Positions 47,082 through 57,408 of a DNA stretch of 64,000 bases are shown here, piece after piece. Below the pieces are notes generated by a model, which was not told where the DNA came from, made no database searches, and saw only the letters and a list, made by a program, of their open reading frames with translations. This stretch comes from Blasia pusilla (taxonomy: Eukaryota; Marchantiophyta; Marchantiopsida; Blasiales): assembly GCA_050084515.1 (NCBI GenBank), contig CM114271.1:30256001-30320000 (forward strand). The letters are read 5' to 3'. Position 1 is the first letter of the stretch; every line of letters begins with the position of its first letter. Both the position numbers and the translations under genes were made by a program.

Positions 47082-48956
47082 ATGGCGTCGTCATCTCCCT
47101 CTAGTGTGTCAGTGGAGGAGACTTGGGAGCCATTACTTGGGCCCAAGCTTACGGGAGGTGAGAAACGACGCTTGACACAGTTCCTACGTACTTATAGGAG
47201 TTATTTTGCCTTTAGCATGAAGGAGTTGGGTGCTTTGGTTGGACCCGGTATACGGATTGATTTGGCTAGTGATACGCCAATCTTTCGTCGTCCCTACCGA
47301 TATAGTGATATGGAGAGGGACGTGATTCAGAGTAGGACGTTGGACCTTTTGGAGGCTGGATTAGTGGAGTTGTCGCATGGAGAGTATGCATCAGCCACTA
47401 TCATGCCTGCTAAAAAGGATGTGCATGGCAACTACACGGATAGGCGGATGTATGGAGATTATCGTCCTATCAATCGGCAGACCAAGGCTGATAGGTATGC
47501 CATGCCTACACCTGAGGAGATCTTTGATGTGGTGGGACAGGCAAAGATTTTTAGTACTTTGGATCTTCGGGCAGGATACCATCATTTGCCGATTAGAGAG
47601 AGTGACAAGGCCAAGACAGCATTTTGGGGTGTCAACTCTCATGGCAAGGATTGTTTGTACCAATGGAAATTCTTACCCTTTGGGTTGAACAATGCACCTG
47701 TCGAGTTTCAGAGAGTGATGGACAGGATCCTAGTAGGGTTGGATTTTGTTCGGTGTTACATTGATGATATATTGGTGTTTAGTAACATGGTGGAGGAGCA
47801 TCCGATACATTTTCAGATTGTGTTTGAGCAGTTGAAAGCTCATGGTCTACGTTTGCATCCAGGAAAGTGTTAGTTCTTCCATGAGGATGTTGAGTACTTG
47901 GGTCATGTGATCTATCCAAGTGGTTTGGGATTTTAGCAAGCAAAGGTGGAGGCTATTGCACTTATTCCTTGTCCGGTAGATGTGAGTAGAGTTCGGGCAT
48001 TCATGGGATTGGCGAACTACTATCGGAGGTATGTGAAGGGATTTAGTGCTATGGCAAAGCCTTTGAACCAATTGTTGAAATCAGATCAGGAGTGGCACTG
48101 GGGAGATAATCAGGAGAGAGCTTTTGTGGAGCTCAAGGCCCAGTTGGTGGCGGCGCCTATCTTGAGGAGACCTATCAGAAGGCGCCCATTTCAGTTACAC
48201 ACTGATTGGAGTAGGTTGGGACTTGGAGCGGTGTTGACACAACATGATGATGAGCACATGGAGTTTGTGGTGGCCTATGCAAGTCGTTCGAATAATGCAG
48301 CGGAGTCGCGCTATAGTTCATATGAGGGAGAGTGCTTGGCAGTAGTGTGGGTTGTGGCACACTTTAGGTGTTACTTGTTTGGCACACAGTTTACCCTTGT
48401 TATTGATCACCAGCCGCTCAAATGGTTGATGGAGTCTGACAAGCTTACAGAGAAGCTTGCACGGTGGGCTCTTATCTTACAAGAGTATGACTTCCAGGTG
48501 GTACATAGACCTGGAGTTGCCAACCTTGATGCTGATGGGTTGAGTAGGAACCAATGTACTAGCCAAGAGGATGCAACAGGGGCTAGATGGCATGACGAGG
48601 TTGATGAGGAGATGGTGCCAGGTTGGCATGCATCTGCCTTTTTATGTTGGTTAGGGGTGGACTCTAGTATGGAGGACCACATGATATCTTACTCTAGTCA
48701 GAGGGTAGATGGCCAGCCTTCAGATCCTAAGGTTGGAGATGGTAGTACGGATCAGCGTGACATTCATGATGATGCGTTGGTGTTGGAGCTCGTACGGACC
48801 AGTAGGGTGCCAAGCATAGTGAGTGCCAAGGAGCGAGACCGTGTTCTTCAACGTGCTAAGAGGTATCGATTGGAGGGAACACATATTCTCCGTGTGTGGG
48901 ATGATGGTAGAGTACGAGTAGTGCCGCATTTGGCTCAGAGTGAGCGCATTGTGTGA
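47082..48956 (+). pseudogene. Reverse transcriptase and RNase H of the methyltransferase gypsy element
   Basis: RT frame 47082-47873 (263 aa): IRIDLASDTPIFRRPYRYS, ATIMPAKKD, YGDYRPINRQT, FSTLDLRAGYHHLPI, FLPFGLNNAPVEFQRVMD and active site CYIDDILVFS. It continues in frame through TAG at 47871 (HPGKC-stop-FFHEDVEYLGHVI) and TAG at 47934 into 47946-48956: SRVRAFMGLANYYRRYVKGFS, RNase H LHTDWSRLGLGAVLTQ, SSYEGECLAVVWVV, VIDHQPLKWL, and VVHRPGVANLDADGLSRN. The frame ends with TGA at 48954, where RIV-stop-HAHEELGH expects Arg (CGA). No frameshift over 1.87 kb and only three stops: the best-kept part of the element. Confidence 0.92.
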
Positions 48957-49900
48957 CATGCCCATGAGGAGTTGGGACATTTTGGGGTAAAGCGTACGTA
49001 TAGCTTACTCCTTGGTGAGTATTGGTGGCGTGGCATACATACTCAGGTGCAGCAGTTGGTGTCACGTTGTATGGTTTGAGACTGGGTGAGGGCATCATTC
49101 AATGCCCCTACACCACAGTTACACCCCTTGCCTATTATGGGGTTGGGTTACCGTTGGAGTGTGGACTTTGCGGGACCGTTACGTGGATTGGTATGCGACA
49201 TCATCGATATGTATTGGTGATGGTGGAGCACTTCTCCAAGTGGATTGAGTTGGTGGCATTACCTAATAAGGCAAGTGAGGGAACGGCGTATGCGTTTCTT
49301 GATAGAGTTCTTAGTCATTTTGGTGCACCAGCTGAAGTGCTGACCGACCAGGGTACATAGTTTCAGGGTGAGTTTCAGGTCTTGTGTGACAAGGCGTTGA
49401 TTGATCATCAGACCACGTCTCGAGATCATCCAGAGGCGGATGGTTTGGTTGAGCGTGTGGTTTAGACGGTGAAGAGGGCATTGCACAAGTATGGCCTATA
49501 GAAGGAGCATCTTGGAGACTGAGATATTCAGTTGCTATGGTTAGCCATGGGGTATAGGTTCAGTCAAGGATGCTTGACTTCCTTCTCACCTTATTTTTTG
49601 TTATACGGCCGAGATCCAGACTTGCCCGCAAAACTTTGTTGGGAGTCTAGTGAGGTAGTGAACCTTGATGACCCAGAGATGAGGATGAGAGTGTGTTCTC
49701 AGCGGGCAAAGCTCTTTCGGAGAGTTATGCCAATAGCCTTTGAGAATCTTGCCATACTCAACACAGGGATACGTTGCGATATGCAACCATTCGGGGTGGA
49801 GGTTATCGACCATAGATTCGTAGGTTCCATGTGGGGGACTATGTCTATTTGCAGCAGATTGCACCGACAACGTTGGATGTGACGGCAAGCCGCACTATTT
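48957..49900 (+). pseudogene. Integrase of the methyltransferase gypsy element
   Basis: Zinc domain: HAHEELGHFGVKRTYSLL (H-H) and QLVSRCMVC (C-x2-C), about 48957-49077. The catalytic core begins WSVDFAGPL (first D) after a frameshift, then AEVLTDQGT (second D, about 49337-49357). Past TAG at 49358, FQGEFQVLCDKALID continues; HPEADGLVERV at about 49430-49462 is near the position expected for the third acidic residue. Further TAG at 49463 and 49499 and TGA at 49520, then GYRFSQGCLTSFSPYFLLYGRDPDLP, the usual end of the core. Confidence 0.85.
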
Positions 49901-49905
49901 TATGA

Positions 49906-50199
49906 GTGCGAGAGGTGTTAGCTTTTGGAGTTCTCATGTTGGAGGGTCGCGATGGAGTTTTTTGGAAGGACCATGTGCGTAATTGTGCGTCATGTCATAT
50001 TCCAAATGCGGATGGTACTGTTGACCCAAGTTTAGCCATGATACGTGCTAGCTTGAGGTGCATGTTGTGTAGGTCTGCTCGTAACGCAGCCCGTATGTTT
50101 GTGTGTGATCGGTGTTCTAGGGGTTGGCACATGATGTATTTGACTCCACGTATGGATGTTGTTCCTATTGGAAGATGGGTTTGTCCTCGATGTACTTAG
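49906..50199 (+). pseudogene. C-terminal PHD-type zinc finger of the gypsy element
   Basis: A 97-codon frame with C52-x2-C55, C67-x2-C70, H75, then C93-x2-C96 and a Trp two residues before C93, which is the C4HC3 PHD pattern (histone-tail reader fold). The seventh... fifth-sixth ligand pair H-x2-C reads H75-x2-Y78: TGT changed to TAT, removing one zinc ligand. The stretch GWHMMYLTPRMD and PIGRWVCPRC is characteristic. It lies where many gypsy elements have a chromodomain, so it could have targeted integration to modified histones; this is inference. It is separated from integrase by frame breaks. Confidence 0.82.
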
Positions 50200-50370
50200 G
50201 AGAGTTAGATGACTTGATCTTTGCATGATATGGATTACAGATGTGCGACTAACGATGGGGCAACCTAGCACCCGGCCTTCTGATTCGTGCACCCATGAAG
50301 GTGTATAGCATGTAGTAGATGTATAGGGCTACTTGGAGGGACCTAACCGCCAGTTAGAAGGGCGAGTTTT

Positions 50371-50470
50371 GGTACACTTGTGTTTGTGTATGCTCTCGTC
50401 TATGTTATGTATGTATGTGAGTATGGTATGTCAGCAATGTATGTTGTATGACAATGTGGATTCGCAAGAC
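50371..50470 (+). repeat. 100-bp subterminal repeat, copy 1 (before the 3' LTR)
   Basis: GGTACACTTGTGTTTGTGTA...GATTCGCAAGAC. The same 100-bp stretch returns at 50847-50946 on the other side of the 3' LTR, with about five differences. Confidence 0.9.
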
Positions 50471-50473
50471 AGC

Positions 50474-50841
50474 TGTCATGACCATACGGATTATGTCGTA
50501 GAGTATAGTCTGCTAATAGAGGCCATACCTTATGTAGGGCCGTAGTGTCTAGGTAGAGATGCGGTTTCATACATAGGGTTGGGGGTTACTTAGTTGAGGG
50601 TGACTTTTCCAGTAAGGCCCGCTCTTAGGTTGGAGAATATAGTGTGGAGTGCACTCAAAGAACAGTTAGTTCTTTGAGTTGAGCCTATTGCGTTGGGAGT
50701 TAGCCTTGGTCGTGAGTAGAGCTCTTGGCTATGGTGGTTCCCGCAAGCTTCGACCTGGATTCTCCCATCGAGGAGTGGGTTTGGCTCGATTGTATGTGAA
50801 TGTATACGTGTTTTATGACAGTAGGTCTTTCACGGATTTCA
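50474..50841 (+). repeat. 3' LTR of the methyltransferase gypsy element
   Basis: TGTCATGACCATACGG to CACGGATTTCA, same length (368 bp) as the 5' LTR. Its internal inverted repeat keeps both 11-bp arms (50653-50663 and 50669-50679) although the loop differs from that of the 5' LTR (AGTTA versus AATTA). No clear polypurine tract precedes it. Confidence 0.9.
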
Positions 50842-50846
50842 GTGGT

Positions 50847-50946
50847 GGTACACTTGTGTTTGTGTATGCTCTCGTCTATGTTATGTATGTATGTGAGTAT
50901 GGTATGTCAACGATGTATATTGTATGACGATGTGGATTCGCACGAC
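50847..50946 (+). repeat. 100-bp subterminal repeat, copy 2 (after the 3' LTR)
   Basis: Repeats 50371-50470 and ends GATTCGCACGAC. It is followed by ACCTCTAACTAG; CCTC also directly precedes the 5' LTR (41169-41172), so the insertion edge may be here rather than at the LTR end. Confidence 0.85.
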
Positions 50947-50947
50947 A

Positions 50948-52577
50948 CCTCTAACTAGCTTGGAAAATGGTGCAAAGAGAAGGACTCGGTGCTCTTCTTT
51001 CACCTGTGCACGGCACGATCACTAACTAGTCTGGCAAAATCTATCTAAAGTAGAGAAAGGGTGTAGGGAGAAGGAGAAGGGATGCAAGAAGAAGGACTCT
51101 TCCTAACCGGTGTGAGATTGCTCACGTATTTTTTTCAAGCATGTGAACATCAAAACATATTTACCTTCAGACACCAACTTGTCGTATAGATTGCAGAAAC
51201 TGTCTTTCGTCATTGTAACCTTACTACTTGGCCCGTGACGCTTGGGTTTCTTCGTGTATGTAATTTCATGAATGGGTTTGGCCTGTGATGTTTGGATTTT
51301 GGCATTGTAGAGTAACTTTTGAAGGTAAATATGTTTTGATTTTCACCTACTTGTCACACATATTAACTTTGTGACGTAGTCTTAAAAGTTTATCTCCCTA
51401 GATGTGAATATGACTTGCTATGTTCGTTCTTGACCAATAGGATCACAAGTGTGGACTTGGGATCTCATTGGAAATGCCTCACTTATTTTTAGTTGTATAG
51501 TGCTCAGTTCTCTGTCCCCGTGTTTGTAGCGGCCATCCGATACAGACCTTTTTACATGTGTGTTACTTATGATAATATATTCGTATCAAAGTTTGTGCTC
51601 TGAAGCGCTACCTCGTAGTTCCCCTTCAAGTCTCTTAGAGTGCAAGGGTACAACATAGCACTCCTCCAGTACTAGGGTTACTATGTGGTACTACTTCAGA
51701 CAAAGTACCCTTTGAGAGTCTCTATGAGTATTAGGTGTCACGTATGCAGTACCCTATTACTACTTCATTTTAAATTTCTACAAGCATTAATTTATTTGGT
51801 TTATAGAAGGCTGAGTCACCCTACTATGTGCCCTTTTTAGCCTCTTATACGAGCCTACATCATTGTGGCGGGCTTATGTACATTACAATTAAACCCGAAT
51901 GTGAAAGTTCAAGCCAAGGGAATATATGGTGAAGTATGTTAGGGCAAGGAATATAATACACACACGTTGTTGTCATTTCCTCTTCTAGAATTAGAGATAC
52001 TATGCAGTCTGGACGTCATCCTTATCATGTGCATTCAGGATGACATTATTGGAAGTTTGAGTTTAATTTCCGGGATTTGTGAGGACGAGAGCTGATGTGG
52101 AGCGTTGTCCATTCCGGATACAGACATCCTTGGGTGGAGCGAGTACCACACAAAGGGAAGAGAGTCCTAACACTCAATAGAACTTCAGATCAAATCGGAT
52201 GGTGTTAGTGAATTCTTGTGGCCTAAATGTGTCTAAAACATCTCTTTATTTGCATTGAAGTCCACTATAGACCACAAAAACACGTGCCCAAGAACAGACC
52301 AGACAGTGTGCAGAAGTCCACATTCCATTTATATAAGGTTAGTTTGGAACTTGTAAGTTAAACACCTCGCATAATATAAACATACAATGTCAATGCGATT
52401 CGTTCATGCTGAGAGTTTGCATTGATCAATAGAGAGCTAGCATTCTGATCAAATTTCATCAAGAGTTAGGTTTTCTAATGTTATGAATGCATTCATTACG
52501 ATTTCTTGAGTGGCAATGAAGTGAATCAATCCACAATCATGGTTAAGAAGGAGATTCTTACCCGGAAAAAGGTTATA
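50948..52577. other. Intergenic, no supported gene
   Basis: About 1.6 kb of AT-leaning sequence with no open frame of note, no recognisable domain and no strong repeat. A motif AAATATGTTTTGAT is found near 51327, and its reverse complement near 51153. Confidence 0.45.
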
Positions 52578-53583
52578 TGTCGTGCACCTACTCTCTTTGA
52601 ACGTCAATCTCTAGTGTTGAGGAAGCATACATTCAATAGGAAATGCTCGCACTATTGATCTGCACCCAAACACACTCACGTTAGTCTGGTATGGATCAAT
52701 CTACCTTCCAACCCACCGAGTTCTCAACTCAGTCATACATCAAGTTGAACCTCCCCTCATTCCTAGCTTCCCAACACGGGAAAGTCTTTCGAGACTTGGG
52801 ACAAAATTTGTGGTTAATCTAGACACGTAAAACGGCATTTGCGCGCCTAGCGATCCCAATTATCCAATGGACCTCGTATGAGCCCCAAACCTAAAAGCAA
52901 GTAAATGAGTTGCGGGATGGAATCTAATAGGGACCTCCGAAAACCACTCTATTGGACTTGGTTCACGTTTCGAGTCCCAACATCAAACTCCTGATCCATT
53001 CTGTGCCCTTGAGTCGCCCCGTGGCGCCCCAAATTGGGGTTTGAGTCCCAAGCACCCTTGGAGACCTTACTAGTATTTTTGGGGATTCCCGCCCTCCCCC
53101 TACCTTTGGGGAAGAGACCTTCGGGCTCCTCTTTTTGGCCCTCAACCCGACTCCCTATACAATAATTTTTGGCCAATATCTCAGCCTTTGTTTATTCATT
53201 TACTAATATCTTTCATTTTTTTGAAGTGACTTTACATAAGCTTTCCAATGCCACCTTATTAGTCCCAAATGCATCTTGGGACTAAAAGTTATGATCCAAA
53301 ATACAGTCAAAATCCTAAACGCTAGTCACGTTCCAAATCCGGTTCTCACTTCTTTGGCAACCAACCTTCCTAGACTCGACTCCTCTCAAGTCTTGGTTTA
53401 TGTTTGGTCGAGGTTTCCTAGTTGCAAACATAAACGCATGAAATGCTCAACCTTGTTCGTGTCTCATCTTTTGTGTCTCTTGCATGTCTTCCAAGAGATC
53501 ACTCCAAGGCGCAAACCATTCTAGGGTGAGCCCGCTAGAGTCATGATGTTACGCTTGCCGCTCGTTTGGTTATGAGGGTTGCA
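52578..53583 (-). repeat. Solo LTR of the first gypsy family, minus strand
   Basis: Read on the minus strand it runs TGCAACCCTCATAACCAAAC to GTGCACGACA (1006 bp) and aligns along its whole length with the 20822-21853 LTR. Shared blocks include GGAAGGTTGGTTGCCAAAGA and GCTGAGATATTGGCC. No PBS follows and no coding sequence of the family lies beside it, so it fits a solo LTR from LTR-LTR recombination. I could not see a clean target-site duplication. Confidence 0.85.
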
Positions 53584-53649
53584 AAATTTTAGGCGCTATG
53601 ATTAGAGACCAAGGAGTTCCTTTCAATTTAAATTCCGTATAGGCCATTT

Positions 53650-56250
53650 TTTGAGATTATGGGATGAACTTTAGAGTTTCGGCTCAAGGAGTGTACAAAA
53701 TAAGACTCAGTGTAAAACTTGCAAGGAAGGAGAGCGCACTTCTAGATTGGATGCGATTAATAGGATGTGGTATCATTGCTAATGATACGTACTTGATGCT
53801 TCACCTTTTAGACGTCGATAATGAAGAAAACTATCATGTTGATGTTACCTAGTTGGTTGTTTATGGACCTAGATTGAATTATGGAGTTGAAAGTCTTTCC
53901 AAAATTATCCAAAAGCTAGTTTTCAGAGGTCCAACTTCATCAGACATTCAACATATTTCTATGTTTTTTAGAGAGATCATTTGGGTAGTTATTGGGATTC
54001 CTACCGTTGATTTTACCTTAGCAATTATGCTACGAGAAGACACAAAGGTAGAGCAAATTGGTTTAGGGAAAGAGACGACAATTGCTCATCTAGCAAAGGT
54101 TGTAGACTCTGCTTTAGAGTTTGGATTTGTTGTCATTGTCTAGGAGAACAAAGCTTGATGCAAGGGGGACCCAACTATTGATTGAGTTTGGGAAGCCCGC
54201 AAACAACAGGTTGTGGGAAGAGTTGGAGGATCTTTACATTCCAAACTCAGTCTCCACTTTGAAAATCTTTCGCTTGGAAGTGAACGATTTCAAACTCGCC
54301 CCTCTTGACATTAAAGCAAGGATCTTTATTAGGAGAGAGTGAATGCATTGATGCACAATCTCTCGGGGACGAGAAACATCATTGTAAGAAATACAAACAA
54401 TGGTATTGTTGTCGTGTGTACATACGATCTTTCTAGAGCCTTGGATGAATATCAAAGACGATTTTTTCAGAAGTCTCCCGTGTATAGTAGTATGGGGGGG
54501 AAGATTGTCCCGAGAACCCGCTTAGTTATTTCAGCCTCTCATCCCTTCACAATCAAGTGGACCCATGCGCCAACAAGATGGAGACTTTGATAAGGATGCA
54601 GAAAGCCACTTCCGGGCACACATGACCACCATTGAGTTGGCAGCAATTAAGAAGATCGGGAAGAGGAAGATTCGAGAAGTGGTGGGTAACATTTCCTTTG
54701 ATTCAGGATTGCTATTGTAGTACTATTAAAATTGAATTAAGAAATTTTTTTGAACTTGAGTTCTCATCAGCTATTTTGGTCCTAGCCACAAGGAGATCAA
54801 CAAGTCCTTATACAATTGCTCTTCCGCCACATGGAATATGTAGCATGCTATGATGTTTGCATACGAGGAAGGTAAACTCACAACACAAGTTGGTCTTATG
54901 TACTCCAAGTACAGACATAAGACTAGCGTTGAGAATAGGTGATTGAAGAAGACCAACTTGAGACCACTGCAGGGGCTTGGCAGAGACATGCAATGTGGTT
55001 CAAGTTGTAGAAGAACTCTTGAAATTAAGGGTGCAAATAAGGCCAACATCTGCTCGCAAACTACAAAATGAAGACTTGATCGACCTGAAATCCTATTGTG
55101 ATAAATGGAAATGCAAACAAGTCAATGTAGGCGCCATTTATAAATTCTTCTTATCGGAGAGGGAATTCACTACCGAGAGAAGTTGTCAGGATTACTTTGA
55201 CGAGCTCGTTTTGCAATAAGACTTCTTTGTCAATGATGCCCAAATTCTCCTTGATATTCTGCTGGAGGAGAAGATGTATTTGAAGAAGCATCTCTCTTTG
55301 GCACACAAGCCAAATTTGGTCTTCCTCTAGAAGAATTCAACAAGACTTTGTGGAAATTAATCAATTTGCAGAGGGCCAACAAGCCAAGATACGACTTTCT
55401 TGTGTCTACATACAAGGAAGTTACTGCTAGTCTTGATATAACCTTCCCGGGATTTTTCTGGACTATTGTATGTACGAAGGTAGTAGGCAATGATTGGGGT
55501 CTCTTTTACGACATCATATTTTCAAATATGGTTACCACGTCGGATGATTAGAAACGACATAGCATTGAAGATTTTGAAGAATGTTTTGGCAAAGGATGTC
55601 GCCTTAATGCAAAAGAAAGATTGTTGGTGTTTTTCACAAAACACTATGGAATTTATAGTAGCTTGCTAAAGAGCATCAAATCTTTGGTTTAGAGTAATTC
55701 CTTATATAGTCAAATCCAAAGAGACAAAAGATCCAAAGTGGAGGATGTTTGATGATTGTCATCGTAGTATTTAGCAATGGTTTTGATTAGTCTACTCAAG
55801 ACCAACAAGTAGCCACTCTAAATAGAGTACTTGGCAAAAAAGTTCTTCCAACGTCCTTAAGCGACGCAAGGATTATGATCAACGAGGAGTATAGATTCCT
55901 TCCAATCCTCAAGGAGAATGAGTTTTGAATGGGTGACCCGGTGGAGATTTTCAGAGGGTTGTCCAAGGTTGGATCGCGGAAGAATGCCATCATGATCAAT
56001 CTAAGTTTCCATGTATTGGAAACTTTATTGGTGAGTTGCTCTTTTGGAACTAAAGTTGTGATATTCCCTTTTCATGGTCATGATGGTATGATGTATTGGG
56101 GCCTATGTCTAACTATGGCTGATTTCCACAATCAAGACAACGAATTCAAAGGGAGGAGTGAAGGTCATGAAGTGAGTTCCTTGCATCTATATTATTATTG
56201 GAGAGTGTTTTTTTATTTGCAAACACCTCTTTACTTGTGGCAACCCCGTA
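53650..56250 (+). pseudogene. Degraded coding relic of unknown family
   Basis: A string of plus-strand frames in three phases, broken by stops and shifts, with protein-like composition: 53664-54143 (RKESALLDWMRLIGCGIIAND, LAIMLREDTKVEQIGLGKET), 54339-54590 (RNIIVRNTNNGIVVVCTYDL, then PRTRLVISASHPFTIKW), 54977-55219 (LIDLKSYCDKWKCKQVNVGA, FFLSEREFTTERSCQDYF), 55348-55551 (ANKPRYDFLVSTYKEV, FPGFFWTIVCTKVVGND), 55560-55685 (IEDFEECFGKGCRLNAKERL) and 55929-56336. I do not recognise any domain. The length and single-strand orientation suggest one old protein of perhaps 700-800 residues, from a transposon, virus or host gene. No terminal repeats were identified. Confidence 0.5.
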
Positions 56251-57408
56251 GAAAGAAAATGTTTCCTCTTTTAAGGGCAGAAAAAAAAATTTCCCTCTTT
56301 AACTCCCGTAGATGGCACTTATCCCAACTAGTATGACATCGACCCCTCATTTTACACGAGAGAATAGTGGTTAGGCAACTCCTGGTTTGTCTAGCCACTC
56401 TGCCCAAATTATCTCCACACCACACAGGTGGGAGAAAATACCTTAACAACAAGAACCGAGAGCGGGGCCAATCCGGAAATGGTGGAGGTAATGTCGTCCG
56501 CGGTTCGCTCACCAGCGATGAGCAGTGGCTGATGGGAAACCACAGCAACCCCCACAACTGCCCTTCTTCCTGGAGATTTTCTTTTACCCATCGCGCATTG
56601 AAATCGGAAGCCATCGGAATAGCAAGCTAGCGCAGGCGTAGCGGTCTGCATCCGCTCTCGCGTCATGTTCCGATCCGAGGAGCGAGTGCGCGCACGTTGC
56701 GATGGCTTCGACGATGTCTCAAGCCTGTCGTCTCGCGACAGCGGATGCTCCAGCTCGGGAGATTTCAGAACAGAGAAGAATTGCGAGCTGCAGCTCTTGC
56801 TATGGAGCTGTGCTCGAGTCATCCCGCGAAGTTCCGCATTCTTCTTCTCCCGTTCGACGCGTTGCGGAGAAATTTGCTTCCGCAAGCGGGGAAGAGTGGT
56901 GGTGTGCATGGCCGATGGTACGGACCACCGTCCTCCCTCTCTATCTCTGCCGGGATGCGAGCTTGGATTCCCCTCTCATACTCGTTCCAGCATCTCCTCC
57001 GCCTCGTCCGCATACACTTCACTTCCCTTCGCTTCATTTCATTTCGGTTCAGTTCGGTTCAGTTCAGCTCAGAGGACTTTTCTGGGAAATTGGGATTTCC
57101 GCTCTGCACCCGCGACGTTCCCCATCGCCACCGTTGTTGTGACTCATTGCGGAATTAGAGGAAGAATGTTATGATCAGCGCCATTCGATTCAGTGCGTCG
57201 TGGTTGCGTGCTTTGAATCAGAAGCTCCGTTCGAATTTAGCATCTTCTCGGATTGGTCTCCCGGGTCAGTCGAGTTCATAAGCGGGTGCGGAAATGGGAC
57301 AGTGTCGGGAGTTTTTTCTTCTGAGGACTGAGTCTTTGGAGCGGAGACGAGGAATCCGCAGTGGGTATTTTGACTGACGAGTGATGACACTCTTCGTCAT
57401 TGCAGTTG
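56251..57408. other. Upstream region of the EF-G pseudogene
   Basis: Contains a poly-A stretch (56281-56290) and GC-richer sequence from 56470. A frame starting at 56702 (MASTMSQACRLATAD...) is Ser/Ala/Arg-rich and could be a relic of the plastid transit peptide, but frames change within 200 bp and it is not proven. A donor after it and the acceptor at 57408 would make 57120-57408 partly intron. GGTTCAGTTC motifs repeat at about 57046-57066. Confidence 0.4.

Larger units (their letters stand above)
41173..50841 (+). mobile_element. Ty3/gypsy retrotransposon carrying a C5 DNA methyltransferase and a PHD finger
   Basis: Bounded by two 368-bp direct LTRs (41173-41540 and 50474-50841) with about a dozen differences. 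Order: leader (1.5 kb), gag with two zinc knuckles, aspartic protease, cytosine-5 DNA methyltransferase, reverse transcriptase, RNase H, integrase, PHD-type zinc finger. PR before RT before IN is the Ty3/gypsy order. The methyltransferase sits between protease and RT and lies in the same orientation, so it belongs to the element's polyprotein and is not a later insertion. Frameshifts and stops in every domain show this copy cannot move by itself. A further 100-bp piece follows the 3' LTR. By family knowledge, methyltransferases have been captured by retrotransposons in some algae and dinoflagellates; relation to those needs a tree. Confidence 0.93.

Noticed and set aside
52300-53700. Minus-strand LTR as 3' end of a longer element reaching into 53.6-56 kb.
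   Set aside because: No polypurine tract and no gypsy coding sequence on the minus strand beyond 53583; the relic there reads on the plus strand.
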